Positions 40,536-50,063 of a stretch of 64,000 nt of DNA are shown piece after piece (the first letter of the stretch is position 1; every line of letters starts with the position of its first letter). The stretch comes from Streptomyces sp. CB02959 (GTDB lineage: Bacteria > Actinomycetota > Actinomycetes > Streptomycetales > Streptomycetaceae), in the NCBI RefSeq assembly GCF_002803155.1, contig NZ_NNBP01000004.1, positions 186,985 to 250,984 of the forward strand, in the 5' to 3' direction. The notes beneath the pieces are model-generated. The model did no database searches. It saw only the letters and a list, made by a program, of their open reading frames with translations, and was not told the DNA's origin. The translations under genes and the position numbers were made by a program.

Positions 40536-43500
40536 TCACACCTCGGTGACCTGGAAGGCGTCGAGGGCGAATTCGGCGGTGCCGTCGGTGCCGGTCTTGC
40601 GCAGGCCGACCCAGGCTTCGCCGTGGTCGGGTGCGGTGAACTCGTAGCTGAGGGTGGTGGGTTGGGTGGCGGCCGGCAGTGGCAGGCGGGTGAGTTCGCG
40701 GGCCGCGGGGTCGTCGACGGCGGTGATCCAGGCGTACTGGCCGGCCTTCTCGTTCTCGTAGCGGAAGGTGACGCGGTAGCGGCGGCCGGGGGCGAAGCGG
40801 GCGGTGTGCGGGACGGTGCGGTAGACCAGCCCGGCATTCTCGCCGCGGGACTTGAGGGACTGGCCGCCGTCGATGACGTCGTCGATCGCCTTGCCGTTCC
40901 AGCCGCGCTGGGTGTAGGGCGCGTGGCGTTGGGCGAGGTGGGTGCGGGGGTCGGTGGAGCCGCCGGCGTCGCCCTTGACGAACGGGCCCCAGCCCTGCGG
41001 AACCTGCTCGAAGTCCTCGAAGACGAGGGTGCCCGGCCGGGTGGTGCGGGGCGCGGGGACGATGCGGACGTTGTCGAAGCGGATCCGGGCCTGGCCGGGG
41101 GCGGCGGTGAGGGTGAGGGTGGCGGGGCCGCCGCCGTCGGGGACCGTGAAGGGGGTGGACATGCGTTGGAAGCGGGTGCCGGTCTTGCGGTCGGCGGCGA
41201 CGTAGTTGGCGGCGGTGGAGGTCTCGGTCCAGTTGGTGGCGGTGACGCCGTCGGCGGTGCGGACCGTCAGGCCGGCGCGGCGCCGCTCCCCCGCGGTGGC
41301 GCCGACCTCGACCTGGACGGAGGCGGTGTAGTCGCCGGGGGCGAGGCGGGCCAGGCGCTGGGCGACGGTGGCGGCGGCGCCGGGCCCGATGACGAGTTCG
41401 TAGTCGCCGCGGTCGCTCGGGTGGACGGCGGCGGGGCCGGTGGTCCGCCAGGCGGCGAGGTCGCCGGCGTGGAAGCCGGGGTCGGCCAGGGGGGTGCCCT
41501 CGCCCCAGTGGGGGTCGGGCTGGGCGGGGGCCTTGGTGCGGTAGACGACGTAGGCGGTGCCGGGGCGGGCGGTGAGGGTGATCCGGCCGGCGGTGACCGG
41601 GGTCCGGGTCTCGTCGGTGCGGCCCTGGTCGGTGAGCCGGTAGACGTAGACCGCGGAGGCACCCGACCAGCCGCGCGGCAGCTGCCAACTGCTGTCTCCG
41701 CCACGGGCGTTGTAGTGGTAGAGCTTGGCGGGGTCGGTGGCGCGGCGGGGTTCCCAGGGCAGGAGGTAGCTGCCGCCGTCGTAGACGAGGCGGCCGTCGG
41801 TGGTGATCTTGCGGGTGCCGTCGGCGTCGGTGACGACGGTGCGGGTGGGGCCCTCGAAGGTGATCTCGTGGGTGTCCCAGGTGCGGATGGGGTACGCCTG
41901 GAGGTATTTGGCGGGGAGGGCGTCGTTCCAGACGATGGCGTGGAAGGTGTGCCAGTCGTTCTTGCCGGTCCAGCCCTCGAAGTTGCCCATGCGGGGTGCG
42001 CCGAGCAGGGTGGGCCACTTGTCGGCGAAGACGTCCTTCTGGTGGTTGCGGAGGAAGCGGATGAGCCGGGAGTTCAGGCCGCGGGAGGTGTCGGGGCCGT
42101 AGTCGGTCTCGTTGGCCCAGTGCGACCAGAGGGCGGAGCGTTCCAGGCCGTGGCCCCATTCGGTGGCGACCTGCCAGCCCTGGTCGCGCAGGTGGCGCTG
42201 GAGGCGGTCGGAGTTCCAGCCGGATTCGCGGAAGACGTCGAGGTAGACGGTGTTCAGGGCGGGGTCGGTCTCCGTGCGGAGCTGGGCGAAGCGGGCGGCG
42301 ATGTCGCCGGAGACCAGGTCGCGGCGGGCGTCGATGCGGTAGGACTGGTCGAGCCAGTCCCATTGCTTGTCGTCCTTGTTGACGAGTTTCTCGGAGAAGG
42401 CGTGCGCGACGGGGTAGGACTCGGTGGCGTTGACGTGCACGGCGAAGTCGCTGTGCCACTTCTTCCCGGCCCGGAGCAGGGTGTTGAGGTCGGTCAGGCC
42501 GCCGGCGCGCCGGTTGTAGTTGCCGCCGTAGTCGGGGTGGGCGGAGTCGTGGCCTTCGGACTGGTAGCCCTTGAGGAGGGTGAACTGCCGCAGGCCGTCG
42601 GTGGCCAGGGCGATCCGTTTGACGTTGTCGAGGGTGGCGAGGAACGGGTTGGTGGCCTGGCTGGCGAAGTTGAAGGGGATGTGCGGGACGACGCGGAGGT
42701 GCTGTTCGTCGGCGCCGAGCGGGCTCACCATGATGTCGCGCAGCGCGATGGCGGCGTCCTGCCAGTCGGTGCGGCCGTCGCCGTTGCGGTCGCGGGTGAG
42801 GATGACGGTTGCGTACGGCAGGGGTTCGGTGGCGTCGGCGGGTTGGCCGGCGGCGCGGTGGGTCCACTGCCCGGGGGCGAGTTGGGCCTTGACGTAGCCG
42901 TCGCCGTGCAGGGTTTGGCGCCAGAGGCGGCCGTTCTCCCAGGTGGTGGCGCCGGTGGGGATGTCGTAGACGGTGTTGGTCTCGATGGCGGCGGCGAGTT
43001 GGCCGGTGGCGACGACGGCGTAGGCGCAGCCGGTGGGGGTGGGCTCGGCCGGGGTGTCGGGGGTGAGCTGGACGAGGGTGTCGCCGCTGGTGGCCTTGTC
43101 GAGTTGGAGGCGGGCGGCGAGGAGGTGGGCGCCGGGTTGGTCACTGCGGACGGCGAGCAGGGCGAGGTCGGGGATCTGGAGCGTGCCGACACGGAGCGCG
43201 GGGGTGTCGTGGACGGCGGTCAGCCGCCAGGTGACCTGCCATTCCTCGACGGCGATCTCGGCGGTGAGGGTGGTGCCGCCGTCGAAGGCGAGGGTGTAGG
43301 TGGCGCGGTCGGCGCGGGCCTGGTGGGTGACGCGGGGGGTGTGCGGGGTGCCGTCGATGAGGACCTGGGTGACGGGGGTCTCTTGGCCGTACAGGACGGC
43401 GCCGGTGGTGCGGTCGGTGTAGTCGAGGATGCGGGGGAAGGCGGGGTCGACGCGGACGTCCAGCGCGGTGGAGCGCAGGACCGTTTCTCCGGTGCGGGGT

Positions 43501-43604
43501 GCGGCGGCCGCGGTGCGGGTGCCGAGTGGGAGGGCGGTGGCGACGCCGGCGAGTGCGGTGGCGGCGACGAGTTGTCTGCGGCTGGGCCCTGGCTGTGCGG
43601 TCAC
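40536..43604 (-). CDS. Secreted GH101-like endo-alpha-N-acetylgalactosaminidase
   Basis: A 1022-residue exported glycosidase. The N-terminus SRRQLVAATALAGVATALPLG is a twin-arginine type signal. The catalytic region resembles GH101. The putative nucleophile Asp456 lies in NTVYLDVFRESGW and the acid/base Glu482 in QVATEWGHGLE, followed by LWSHWANETDYG, the order seen in GH101. The preceding KGYQSEGHDSAHPDYGGNYNRRAGG also fits. C-terminal carbohydrate-binding or jelly-roll domains follow (GFHAGDLAAWRTTGP, FEDFEQVPQGWGPF, NEKAGQYAWITAV). GH101 enzymes release Gal-GalNAc from O-glycoproteins. GTG 43604 follows GAGGAGGACGCGC. It converges on the beta-galactosidase gene, suggesting joint use of O-glycans. 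Confidence 0.85.
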   Translation of the reverse strand: MTAQPGPSRRQLVAATALAGVATALPLGTRTAAAAPRTGETVLRSTALDVRVDPAFPRILDYTDRTTGAVLYGQETPVTQVLIDGTPHTPRVTHQARADRATYTLAFDGGTTLTAEIAVEEWQVTWRLTAVHDTPALRVGTLQIPDLALLAVRSDQPGAHLLAARLQLDKATSGDTLVQLTPDTPAEPTPTGCAYAVVATGQLAAAIETNTVYDIPTGATTWENGRLWRQTLHGDGYVKAQLAPGQWTHRAAGQPADATEPLPYATVILTRDRNGDGRTDWQDAAIALRDIMVSPLGADEQHLRVVPHIPFNFASQATNPFLATLDNVKRIALATDGLRQFTLLKGYQSEGHDSAHPDYGGNYNRRAGGLTDLNTLLRAGKKWHSDFAVHVNATESYPVAHAFSEKLVNKDDKQWDWLDQSYRIDARRDLVSGDIAARFAQLRTETDPALNTVYLDVFRESGWNSDRLQRHLRDQGWQVATEWGHGLERSALWSHWANETDYGPDTSRGLNSRLIRFLRNHQKDVFADKWPTLLGAPRMGNFEGWTGKNDWHTFHAIVWNDALPAKYLQAYPIRTWDTHEITFEGPTRTVVTDADGTRKITTDGRLVYDGGSYLLPWEPRRATDPAKLYHYNARGGDSSWQLPRGWSGASAVYVYRLTDQGRTDETRTPVTAGRITLTARPGTAYVVYRTKAPAQPDPHWGEGTPLADPGFHAGDLAAWRTTGPAAVHPSDRGDYELVIGPGAAATVAQRLARLAPGDYTASVQVEVGATAGERRRAGLTVRTADGVTATNWTETSTAANYVAADRKTGTRFQRMSTPFTVPDGGGPATLTLTAAPGQARIRFDNVRIVPAPRTTRPGTLVFEDFEQVPQGWGPFVKGDAGGSTDPRTHLAQRHAPYTQRGWNGKAIDDVIDGGQSLKSRGENAGLVYRTVPHTARFAPGRRYRVTFRYENEKAGQYAWITAVDDPAARELTRLPLPAATQPTTLSYEFTAPDHGEAWVGLRKTGTDGTAEFALDAFQVTEV

Positions 43605-43725
43605 GCGCGTCCTCCTCGGTGGCGGTGCGGCCTGTCGGCGGACAGCGTGCGCGGCGGGCGGGGCGCAGGCCCATGGACTAAGGGGCGGGAGGTGTTGGAC
43701 AGATGTGGGGCGGCGGCGGCCCGGG

Positions 43726-44105
43726 TCAGTCGCCGTCCGGGCCGGCCGCGGGAAGGACCGCGGTGACTTCCCAGCCGCCTTCGGGTGCCGGGCCGGCGGT
43801 GAGGGTGCCGCCCAGGGCCTCGGCGCGTTCGGTGAGGCCGGCCAGGCCGAAGCCGCCGCCGCGGGCCTGTGCGGCGCGACGGCGATCCGGGCCCCGGTGG
43901 TGAGCGGGATCCGCCGGTACGGGACGGCGCACAGGCAGACCACGGCGGCCGCGGCGACGACGACGGCGGCGGGCGGGCGGGTGGGCTGCTGGGTGAGGAC
44001 GACCGACTCGACGCCGACGAGGAAGAGCAGGACCCCGGCGAGGGCGGTCTTGACGGCGGCGGCCTTGCGGGGGTGGGCGCGGGCTCACCCGGTCATCGGA
44101 CTCAT
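43726..44105 (-). pseudogene. Remnant of a two-component histidine kinase
   Basis: Directly after the response regulator gene (ATG overlaps its stop, GGATGA) begins MSPMTG followed by a stop at codon 7. In the same frame then comes a membrane segment, AAAVKTALAGVLLFLVGVESVVL, and AAVVVAAAAVVCLCAVPYRR, as in NarL-partner sensor kinases. The frame then shifts and joins GGGFGLAGLTERAEALGGTLTAGPAPEGGWEVTAVLP, the G2 box and end of a histidine-kinase ATPase domain. The H-box, N-box and G1 box are missing. The remnant is about 380 bp where 1.1-1.3 kb is expected, so a nonsense mutation and a large internal deletion have destroyed the kinase. Confidence 0.8.
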
Positions 44106-44776
44106 CCGCCGGCGGCCAGCCCGGTCTCCCAGGCCCAGGCGGCGATCTCGACGCGGTTGCGGGCGGCGAGTTTGGCCTGCACGTTGGCAAGGTGCGTCTT
44201 GACCGTGGAGAGCGAGACGAAGAGTTCGTCGGCGATCTCGGCGTTGGTGCGGCCGGTGGCCAGGGCGCGGACGACCTGTTCTTCGCGTTCGGTGAGCGGT
44301 TCGGCGGGGGTGCGGGCGGTGGCGCGGCCGGCGGTGGGGGCCATGGCGCGCAGCAGCCGCAGGGTGATGGCGGGTGAGACCAGGGCGTCGCCGGCGGCCG
44401 CGGCGCGGACGCCCTCGATGAGCAGGGCGGGACTGGCGTCCTTGAGGAGGAAGCCGCAGGCGCCGTCGTGCAGCGCGGCGTGCACGTACGCGTCCAGGTC
44501 GAAGGTGGTGACGATGACGATCCTGGGGCGGTCGTGGTATTCGGGGTGGGTGGCGGCGCGTTCGGCGAGCCGGCGGGTGACCTCCAGGCCGTCCGGCTCG
44601 GGCATCCGGATGTCGAGCAGCAGCACGTCCGGTTGGAGCCGTTCGACGGCCTCCAGGGCGGCGGTGCCGTCGGTGACGTCGTCGAGGACCTCGATGTCGA
44701 GCTGGCTCTCCAGGATCATCCGGAAGCCCGTCCGGACCATCTCCTGGTCGTCGGCGATGACCACGCTGATCGGCAT
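44102..44776 (-). CDS. NarL/LuxR-type response regulator
   Basis: A 224-residue response regulator. The receiver domain has Asp9/Asp10, phosphorylatable Asp55 in LLLDIRMPEPDG, Thr in VIVTTFDLD and Lys in LLKDAS. The C-terminal LuxR HTH is LTEREEQVVRALATGRTNAEIADELFVSLSTVKTHLANVQAKL. ATG 44776 follows GATGGAGCC. Its kinase partner, encoded directly downstream, is a remnant, so this regulator is probably an orphan or works with a distant kinase. It lies downstream of the trypsin-like protease gene on the same strand but is separated from it by a strong hairpin. Confidence 0.92.
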   Translation of the reverse strand: MPISVVIADDQEMVRTGFRMILESQLDIEVLDDVTDGTAALEAVERLQPDVLLLDIRMPEPDGLEVTRRLAERAATHPEYHDRPRIVIVTTFDLDAYVHAALHDGACGFLLKDASPALLIEGVRAAAAGDALVSPAITLRLLRAMAPTAGRATARTPAEPLTEREEQVVRALATGRTNAEIADELFVSLSTVKTHLANVQAKLAARNRVEIAAWAWETGLAAGG

Positions 44777-44835
44777 GGCTCCATCGGACCCGGGGCGGGC
44801 GGGGCCCGCAAGCCGCGGCGGCGGATGGTGGTACC

Positions 44836-44871
44836 GGCCGGGGCCCGGGGCAGCTGCCCCGGTCCCCGGCC
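44836..44871 (-). terminator. Terminator of the serine protease gene
   Basis: An 18-bp inverted repeat with one mismatch (44836-44853 with 44854-44871, centred on CAGCTG) 19 bp after the protease stop. Confidence 0.75.
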
Positions 44872-44889
44872 GTCGGCGGTGCGCGCGGG

Positions 44890-45903
<1,014 letters not shown>

Positions 45904-45966
45904 TTACCCCATACGCCCCGTACGCCCCGGTACCGCCGTCGGCCGCACCGGTCGTACAGTGTCGGG

Positions 45967-46875
45967 ATGACCACCGGCGGCAGCGGGATCGCACACGGCT
46001 TCCCCCATCTCGACACGGTCCGCGCGGCCCTCACGGCGCTCTACCGGCGCGTCTCCCACGACACCGTGAGCACCTTCCCCACCAGCGTCCTCCCGGTGGA
46101 CGTCGCCTTCGACGACACCGAGGACCTCCACCTGGGCGCCCAGCGGATCGCCCGCGCCATGGTCCACCAGCTGCACCTGCCGGACGCCCGGATCGTGCTC
46201 ACCTTCCGCGAGATGGAACACGCCGCGACCGTCGAACTGACCGCGGGCCCGGAGTACTTCGTCGAGCTCAACGACCGCTTCCGGCACCACCGCAAGGACA
46301 TCGGCGCCGCCCTCGCCCACGAGGTGACCCACGTCTGGCTGCACCGGCTGGACCTGTCCTTCCCCGGCACCCGCGACAACGAGATCCTCACCGACACCAC
46401 CGCCGCCTACCTCGGCGCCGGCTGGCTGCTGCTGGACGCCTACCGCGAACACGGCCCGTTCTCGCAGAAGCTGGGCTACCTCACCCCCGAGGAGTTCGGC
46501 TACGTCCTGGCCAAGCGCGCCGACCTCTTCGGCGAGGACCCCGCACCGTGGTTCACCAGCCCGCAGGCGTACGACGCGTACACCGCCGGACGGGCGCGGG
46601 CCCGCCAGGACGCCCACCGGCCGCCGCTGGCCGGCGCCGGCTGGGCCGCCCGGCTCCGCTACGCCAAGGACCGCCGGGCGGCCCAGGGCCGCACCGCCCC
46701 GCCCGCCACCGGCCCCGGCGCCGGCTACGCCTTCGAGGCCGCCTCCGGGGGCGGGGCACCACTGCGGGTGTCCTTCCCCTGCCCGACCTGCTGCCAGCGG
46801 ATCCGCGTCCCGGTCCGCGGCCGCCTCCAGGCCCGCTGCGGCCTGTGCAAAACCCTGTTGGACTGCGACACCTGA
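45967..46875 (+). CDS. HExxH metallopeptidase-like protein with C-terminal zinc ribbon
   Basis: A 302-residue predicted cytoplasmic protein I cannot place in a named family. The centre carries ALAHEVTHVWLHR, an HExxH zinc motif, and 20-25 residues later DNEILTDTTAAYLGAGW, giving the third Glu/Asp ligand typical of gluzincin-like or SprT-like peptidases. The C-terminal end has four cysteines in two pairs, FPCPTCCQRIRVP and RCGLCKTLLDC, a zinc ribbon. The combination recalls proteins that detect a substrate with the ribbon and cleave it. ATG 45967 is used. A longer in-frame upstream stretch is not supported. It is divergent from the protease gene. Confidence 0.72.
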   Translation: MTTGGSGIAHGFPHLDTVRAALTALYRRVSHDTVSTFPTSVLPVDVAFDDTEDLHLGAQRIARAMVHQLHLPDARIVLTFREMEHAATVELTAGPEYFVELNDRFRHHRKDIGAALAHEVTHVWLHRLDLSFPGTRDNEILTDTTAAYLGAGWLLLDAYREHGPFSQKLGYLTPEEFGYVLAKRADLFGEDPAPWFTSPQAYDAYTAGRARARQDAHRPPLAGAGWAARLRYAKDRRAAQGRTAPPATGPGAGYAFEAASGGGAPLRVSFPCPTCCQRIRVPVRGRLQARCGLCKTLLDCDT

Positions 46876-46903
46876 AGCACCGTCGGCCCGCGGGACGGCC
46901 CGG

Positions 46904-47599
46904 TCAGATCCAGCCCTCCAGCCCGGCCAGGAACCCCTCGAAGTCGTCCCGGTGGATGGTGTGCCCGGCGCCCTGTACCGTCCGGACCTCGAAGCCGCGG
47001 CGGGTCAGCTCCTTCGCCGCCTCCTTCGTGAAGAGGAACCCCTCCCCCGCGATCTGCACCAGCGACGGCACCACCGGCCGCTCCGGCGTCCGGTCCTGGA
47101 GATGGCCGCCGGACAGGGCCAGCGCCGTCCCGGTGTCCCAGTCCGCGATCGTGGCCAGCTCGATCTCGACGTCGGCGTCGTCCCAGCGCGGGTTGAAGGC
47201 CCGCACCCGGGACTCGTTGGCGTTCTTGAACGTCACGAAAACCGCCGGGTCGACGGCCTGGCCCACCCCCGCCAGTGCCCACGCCGGGTCGCTGTAGACC
47301 GCGCGCCGCGGCTGCAGCCGCTCGACCGCCAGGGACAGCGCCAGCCCGCCCAACGAGTGGCCGAGGACGACCTCGGCGCCGACCGGCAGGGTGTCCACCA
47401 GGTCCTCGGCGAAGAGCTCGGGGCCGTAGTCGCCGCGCGGGCTGCGGCCGTGGCCGCGCAGATCGACGCCGATGACGCGGTAGCCCCGCTCCGCGAGGGC
47501 CGGGCCGACCCGGCGCCAGGTGCGGTGGTCGGACATGATCCCGTGGATCAGCACCGCGATCCGGTCGCCGTCGCCCCACTCATGGGTGTGCAGCTGCAT
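46904..47599 (-). CDS. Alpha/beta-fold hydrolase
   Basis: A 231-residue hydrolase. The oxyanion strand is VLIHGIMSDHRTWRRVGPALAERGYRVIGVDLRGHGRS, the nucleophile elbow VVLGHSLGGLALSLA, and the catalytic His lies in VQGAGHTIHRDDF. The acid is probably Asp/Glu in the VVPSLVQIAGEG region. The substrate is unknown. ATG 47599 follows ACAGGAGCACGG. It is divergent from the LacI-family regulator gene, with a perfect 12-bp palindrome in the 186-bp spacer, so it is a likely target of that regulator. It converges with the metallopeptidase gene, 28 bp apart. Confidence 0.87.
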   Translation of the reverse strand: MQLHTHEWGDGDRIAVLIHGIMSDHRTWRRVGPALAERGYRVIGVDLRGHGRSPRGDYGPELFAEDLVDTLPVGAEVVLGHSLGGLALSLAVERLQPRRAVYSDPAWALAGVGQAVDPAVFVTFKNANESRVRAFNPRWDDADVEIELATIADWDTGTALALSGGHLQDRTPERPVVPSLVQIAGEGFLFTKEAAKELTRRGFEVRTVQGAGHTIHRDDFEGFLAGLEGWI

Positions 47600-47704
47600 C
47601 CGTGCTCCTGTCCCGCTCGTCGCTCGTCTCCCGCCCGCGCCCAGGCGCCACATACGCCGCGCGCCGCCCCCGAGGGGCCGTCCGGCACGGCCGCACGGCC
47701 GAAG

Positions 47705-47716
47705 TTACACGTGTAA
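47705..47716. promoter_or_regulatory. Palindromic operator between the hydrolase and lacI-type genes
   Basis: TTACACGTGTAA is a perfect 12-bp palindrome centred on CG, as in LacI-family operators. It lies 69 bp before the LacI-type start and 105 bp before the hydrolase start. Confidence 0.6.
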
Positions 47717-47785
47717 GTTGTCGGGCGAGCGTAAGCGGTGCCGCACACCGCCGACCCGCACCCCGGCGCGAGGATCCCCAGCGAC

Positions 47786-48832
47786 ATGACCGACGACCCC
47801 ACCGGCCCCGACGCCACCCCGACTCCCCCGACCAGCGCGGCCGTTGCCCGCCGCGCCGGGGTGTCGCGCGCCACCGTCTCGTACGTGCTCAACGGGCAGG
47901 CCGCCGGGCGCGTCGGGGCGCGCGCCCAGGCCCGGGTGCGGGCCGCCGCCGAGGAGCTGGGGTACGTCCCGCACGCGGCGGCGCGCAGCCTGCGGGCCGG
48001 GCGGGGCCGGATCGTGCTGCTGGCCGCGCCGGCGGACTCCGCGCCCGCCTTCGGCCCGCTGTTCACCGGCTTCCTGGCCGGGTTCCAGACCGCGCTGCAC
48101 CGCCTCGGCTACACCGGCGTGCTGCACGGCGCACCCGCCGGCTCCCCGCTGGCCGCCGCCCGCGCCTGGGCCGAGCTGCGGCCCGCCGCCGTGCTGGCGC
48201 CGCACGGGCCGCCGCTGGACGCCCCCGCCGTCGCCCTGCTCAAGCGCTCCGGCACCGCGGTCGTGCTCACCCCCGGCCCCCAGGCGACGCCCGGCGCCCA
48301 CACCCTCCTGCTGGACCAGGCCGAGGCCGGTCGCCGGGCCGGTGCGCACCTGCTGGCCGCGGGCCGCCGCCGGATCGGGGTGGTCCGCCCCGCCGAGGGA
48401 GGTCTGGCCGCCTTCGCCGAGCCGCGACTGGCCGGCGTACGGGAGGCGGCCGCCGCCCACCCCGACGCCGCGGTCCGCCCCCTGGACCTGGCGCTCACCG
48501 AGGAGTCCGCGGCCCGGCTCGCCGCGCGGTGGCCGGCGCTCGGCCTGGACGCGGTGTTCGCCTACAACGACGAGTACGCGATGCTGCTGATGCGGGCCCT
48601 CCAGGACGCCGGCCACACCGTCGGCACCGGCCCGGGGCGGATCGCGGTGGTCGGCGCGGACGACCTGCTGCCGGCCCGGCTGCTGCGCCCCCGGCTGACC
48701 AGCGTCCGCACCGAGGTCATCGCCCCGGACCGGATCGCCCGCCTGGTCGACGCCCTGATCCGGGACCCGTCGGCCGCACCGGCCACCCACCGGCTGGGGA
48801 CCTTCCACGTCGTGGCCCGCGACTCCGGCTGA
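47786..48832 (+). CDS. LacI-family transcriptional regulator
   Basis: A 348-residue regulator. The N-terminal HTH and hinge read TSAAVARRAGVSRATVSYVLNGQAAGRVGARAQARVRAAAEELGYVPHAAARSLRAGR, the LacI/GalR signature. The C-terminal two-lobed sugar-binding domain follows (PLFTGFLAGFQTALHRLGYTG, LDAVFAYNDEYAMLLMRALQDAG, AVVGADDLLPARLLRPRLTSVR). ATG 47786 is preferred. An upstream in-frame GTG/ATG region is weaker. The regulator probably controls itself and the divergent hydrolase gene through the palindrome at 47705-47716. The ligand is unknown. Confidence 0.9.
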   Translation: MTDDPTGPDATPTPPTSAAVARRAGVSRATVSYVLNGQAAGRVGARAQARVRAAAEELGYVPHAAARSLRAGRGRIVLLAAPADSAPAFGPLFTGFLAGFQTALHRLGYTGVLHGAPAGSPLAAARAWAELRPAAVLAPHGPPLDAPAVALLKRSGTAVVLTPGPQATPGAHTLLLDQAEAGRRAGAHLLAAGRRRIGVVRPAEGGLAAFAEPRLAGVREAAAAHPDAAVRPLDLALTEESAARLAARWPALGLDAVFAYNDEYAMLLMRALQDAGHTVGTGPGRIAVVGADDLLPARLLRPRLTSVRTEVIAPDRIARLVDALIRDPSAAPATHRLGTFHVVARDSG

Positions 48833-48989
48833 CGCTCCGTCACTTCACTGCGCGCAAAGTCACGTTGGCCAGAACTGCCGCAACCGCCCGGCCCGCACGA
48901 CCGGTCCGCCTCCCGACCGGCCGCGCCCGGGACGGAACCCGTCGCGCCCCCGGCACGTCCCATCCGCGACCGACCCGAGGAGGCACGTC

Positions 48990-49487
48990 ATGCAGCACCC
49001 CGCCCCCCGCAACCGCCCGCGCACCCGTGCGACCGCCCTGGTCGTCTGCCTCGCCGCGGCCGGCGCCGTCGCGCTCTCCGGTTGCGGCAGCAACACCCGG
49101 ACGGTGGGCGCCGCACCGCCGCCGCGGGCCAAGGACGCCTTCGACCAGCGGGCCGCACAGATAGTGCGGGACTGGCCGAAGGTCGCCCCCGCCCCCGGCC
49201 GGCAGGACGCGCTGCTGCCGCTGGCCGGCGCCGACCACCCCAAGAGCCAGGACGTCCGGGAGCTCACCGTGACCGTCGGCCACAGTGCCTGCGACGCCGG
49301 CTACGGCACCCGCGTCCTGGAGTCCAAGGAGCTGGTCGTGGTGTCCGGGTGGGGCCGGAAGAAGATCCCCGAGGGGATGTGCACCGAGCAGTTGGCCACC
49401 GACAAGGCGAAGGTGCGGCTGGACGGCCCGCTGGCCGGCCGGAAGGTGGTGGACGCGGCCACCGGCAAGCAGTTGCTGAAGGGCTGA
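48990..49487 (+). CDS. Small secreted lipoprotein, unknown function
   Basis: A 165-residue lipoprotein. The signal region RTRATALVVCLAAAGAVALSGC ends in a lipobox with the lipid-carrying Cys about residue 32. The mature part has two cysteines (HSACDAGYGTRVLESKELVVVSGWG and EGMCTEQL) that could form a disulfide. No known domain is recognisable. ATG 48990 has GAGGAGGCACGTC upstream. It appears monocistronic after the LacI gene. Many streptomycetes have similar small lipoproteins of unknown role. Confidence 0.8.
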   Translation: MQHPAPRNRPRTRATALVVCLAAAGAVALSGCGSNTRTVGAAPPPRAKDAFDQRAAQIVRDWPKVAPAPGRQDALLPLAGADHPKSQDVRELTVTVGHSACDAGYGTRVLESKELVVVSGWGRKKIPEGMCTEQLATDKAKVRLDGPLAGRKVVDAATGKQLLKG

Positions 49488-49570
49488 GCGCGTGCCGGCG
49501 GGCCGCGACCCGGGCGGCGGACGGCCGCGGGTTCCGCCGGGAGTGCGCTCCACGCCCTAGGCTCGCGTCC

Positions 49571-50047
49571 ATGAGCCCTTCCATCGCCACCACCACCCGG
49601 GTCGACCTGTCCGAGCTGCTGGAGTTCGTCCGCCCCCGACACCACGCGATCCTGCTCACCCGCCGCTCCGACGGCACCCCGCAGGGTTCGCCGCTGACCT
49701 GCGGGGTGGACGACTCCGGCCGGCTGGTGATGTCGACGTACCCGGAACGGGCCAAGGTCCGCAACGTCCGCCGGGTCTCCTCGGTCAGTGTGCTGGTGCT
49801 GTCCGACGAGTGGACCGGCCCGTGGGTGCAGGTCGACGGCGAGGCCGAGGTGATCGACGCCCCGGACTCCATCGAGCCGCTGGTCGAGTACTACCGCAAC
49901 ATCGCCGGCGAGCACCCGGACTGGGACGAGTACCGCGCCGCGATGCGCAAGCAGGGCAAGTCGCTGATCCGGGTGACGCCGCGCCGCTGGGGCCCGATCG
50001 CGACCGGTGGTTTCCCGGCCCGCCTGGTGGCGGGCGACGGCGCCTGA
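49571..50047 (+). CDS. PPOX-class F420-dependent enzyme
   Basis: A 158-residue split-barrel flavin/F420-binding protein. Signatures are LLEFVRPRHHAILLTRRSDGTPQGSPLTCGVDDSGRLVMSTYPERAKVRNVRRVSSVSVLVLSDE, GPWVQVDGEAEVIDAPDSIEPLVEYYRNIAGEHPDWDEYR and the C-terminal LIRVTPRRWGPIATGGFPAR, which is typical of the TIGR03618-type PPOX/F420 family. It probably reduces a small substrate with F420H2. ATG 49571 begins right after a non-coding stretch of 83 bp. The neighbours are unrelated. Confidence 0.85.
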   Translation: MSPSIATTTRVDLSELLEFVRPRHHAILLTRRSDGTPQGSPLTCGVDDSGRLVMSTYPERAKVRNVRRVSSVSVLVLSDEWTGPWVQVDGEAEVIDAPDSIEPLVEYYRNIAGEHPDWDEYRAAMRKQGKSLIRVTPRRWGPIATGGFPARLVAGDGA

Positions 50048-50063
50048 CGGGCGGCCCGCGGCG

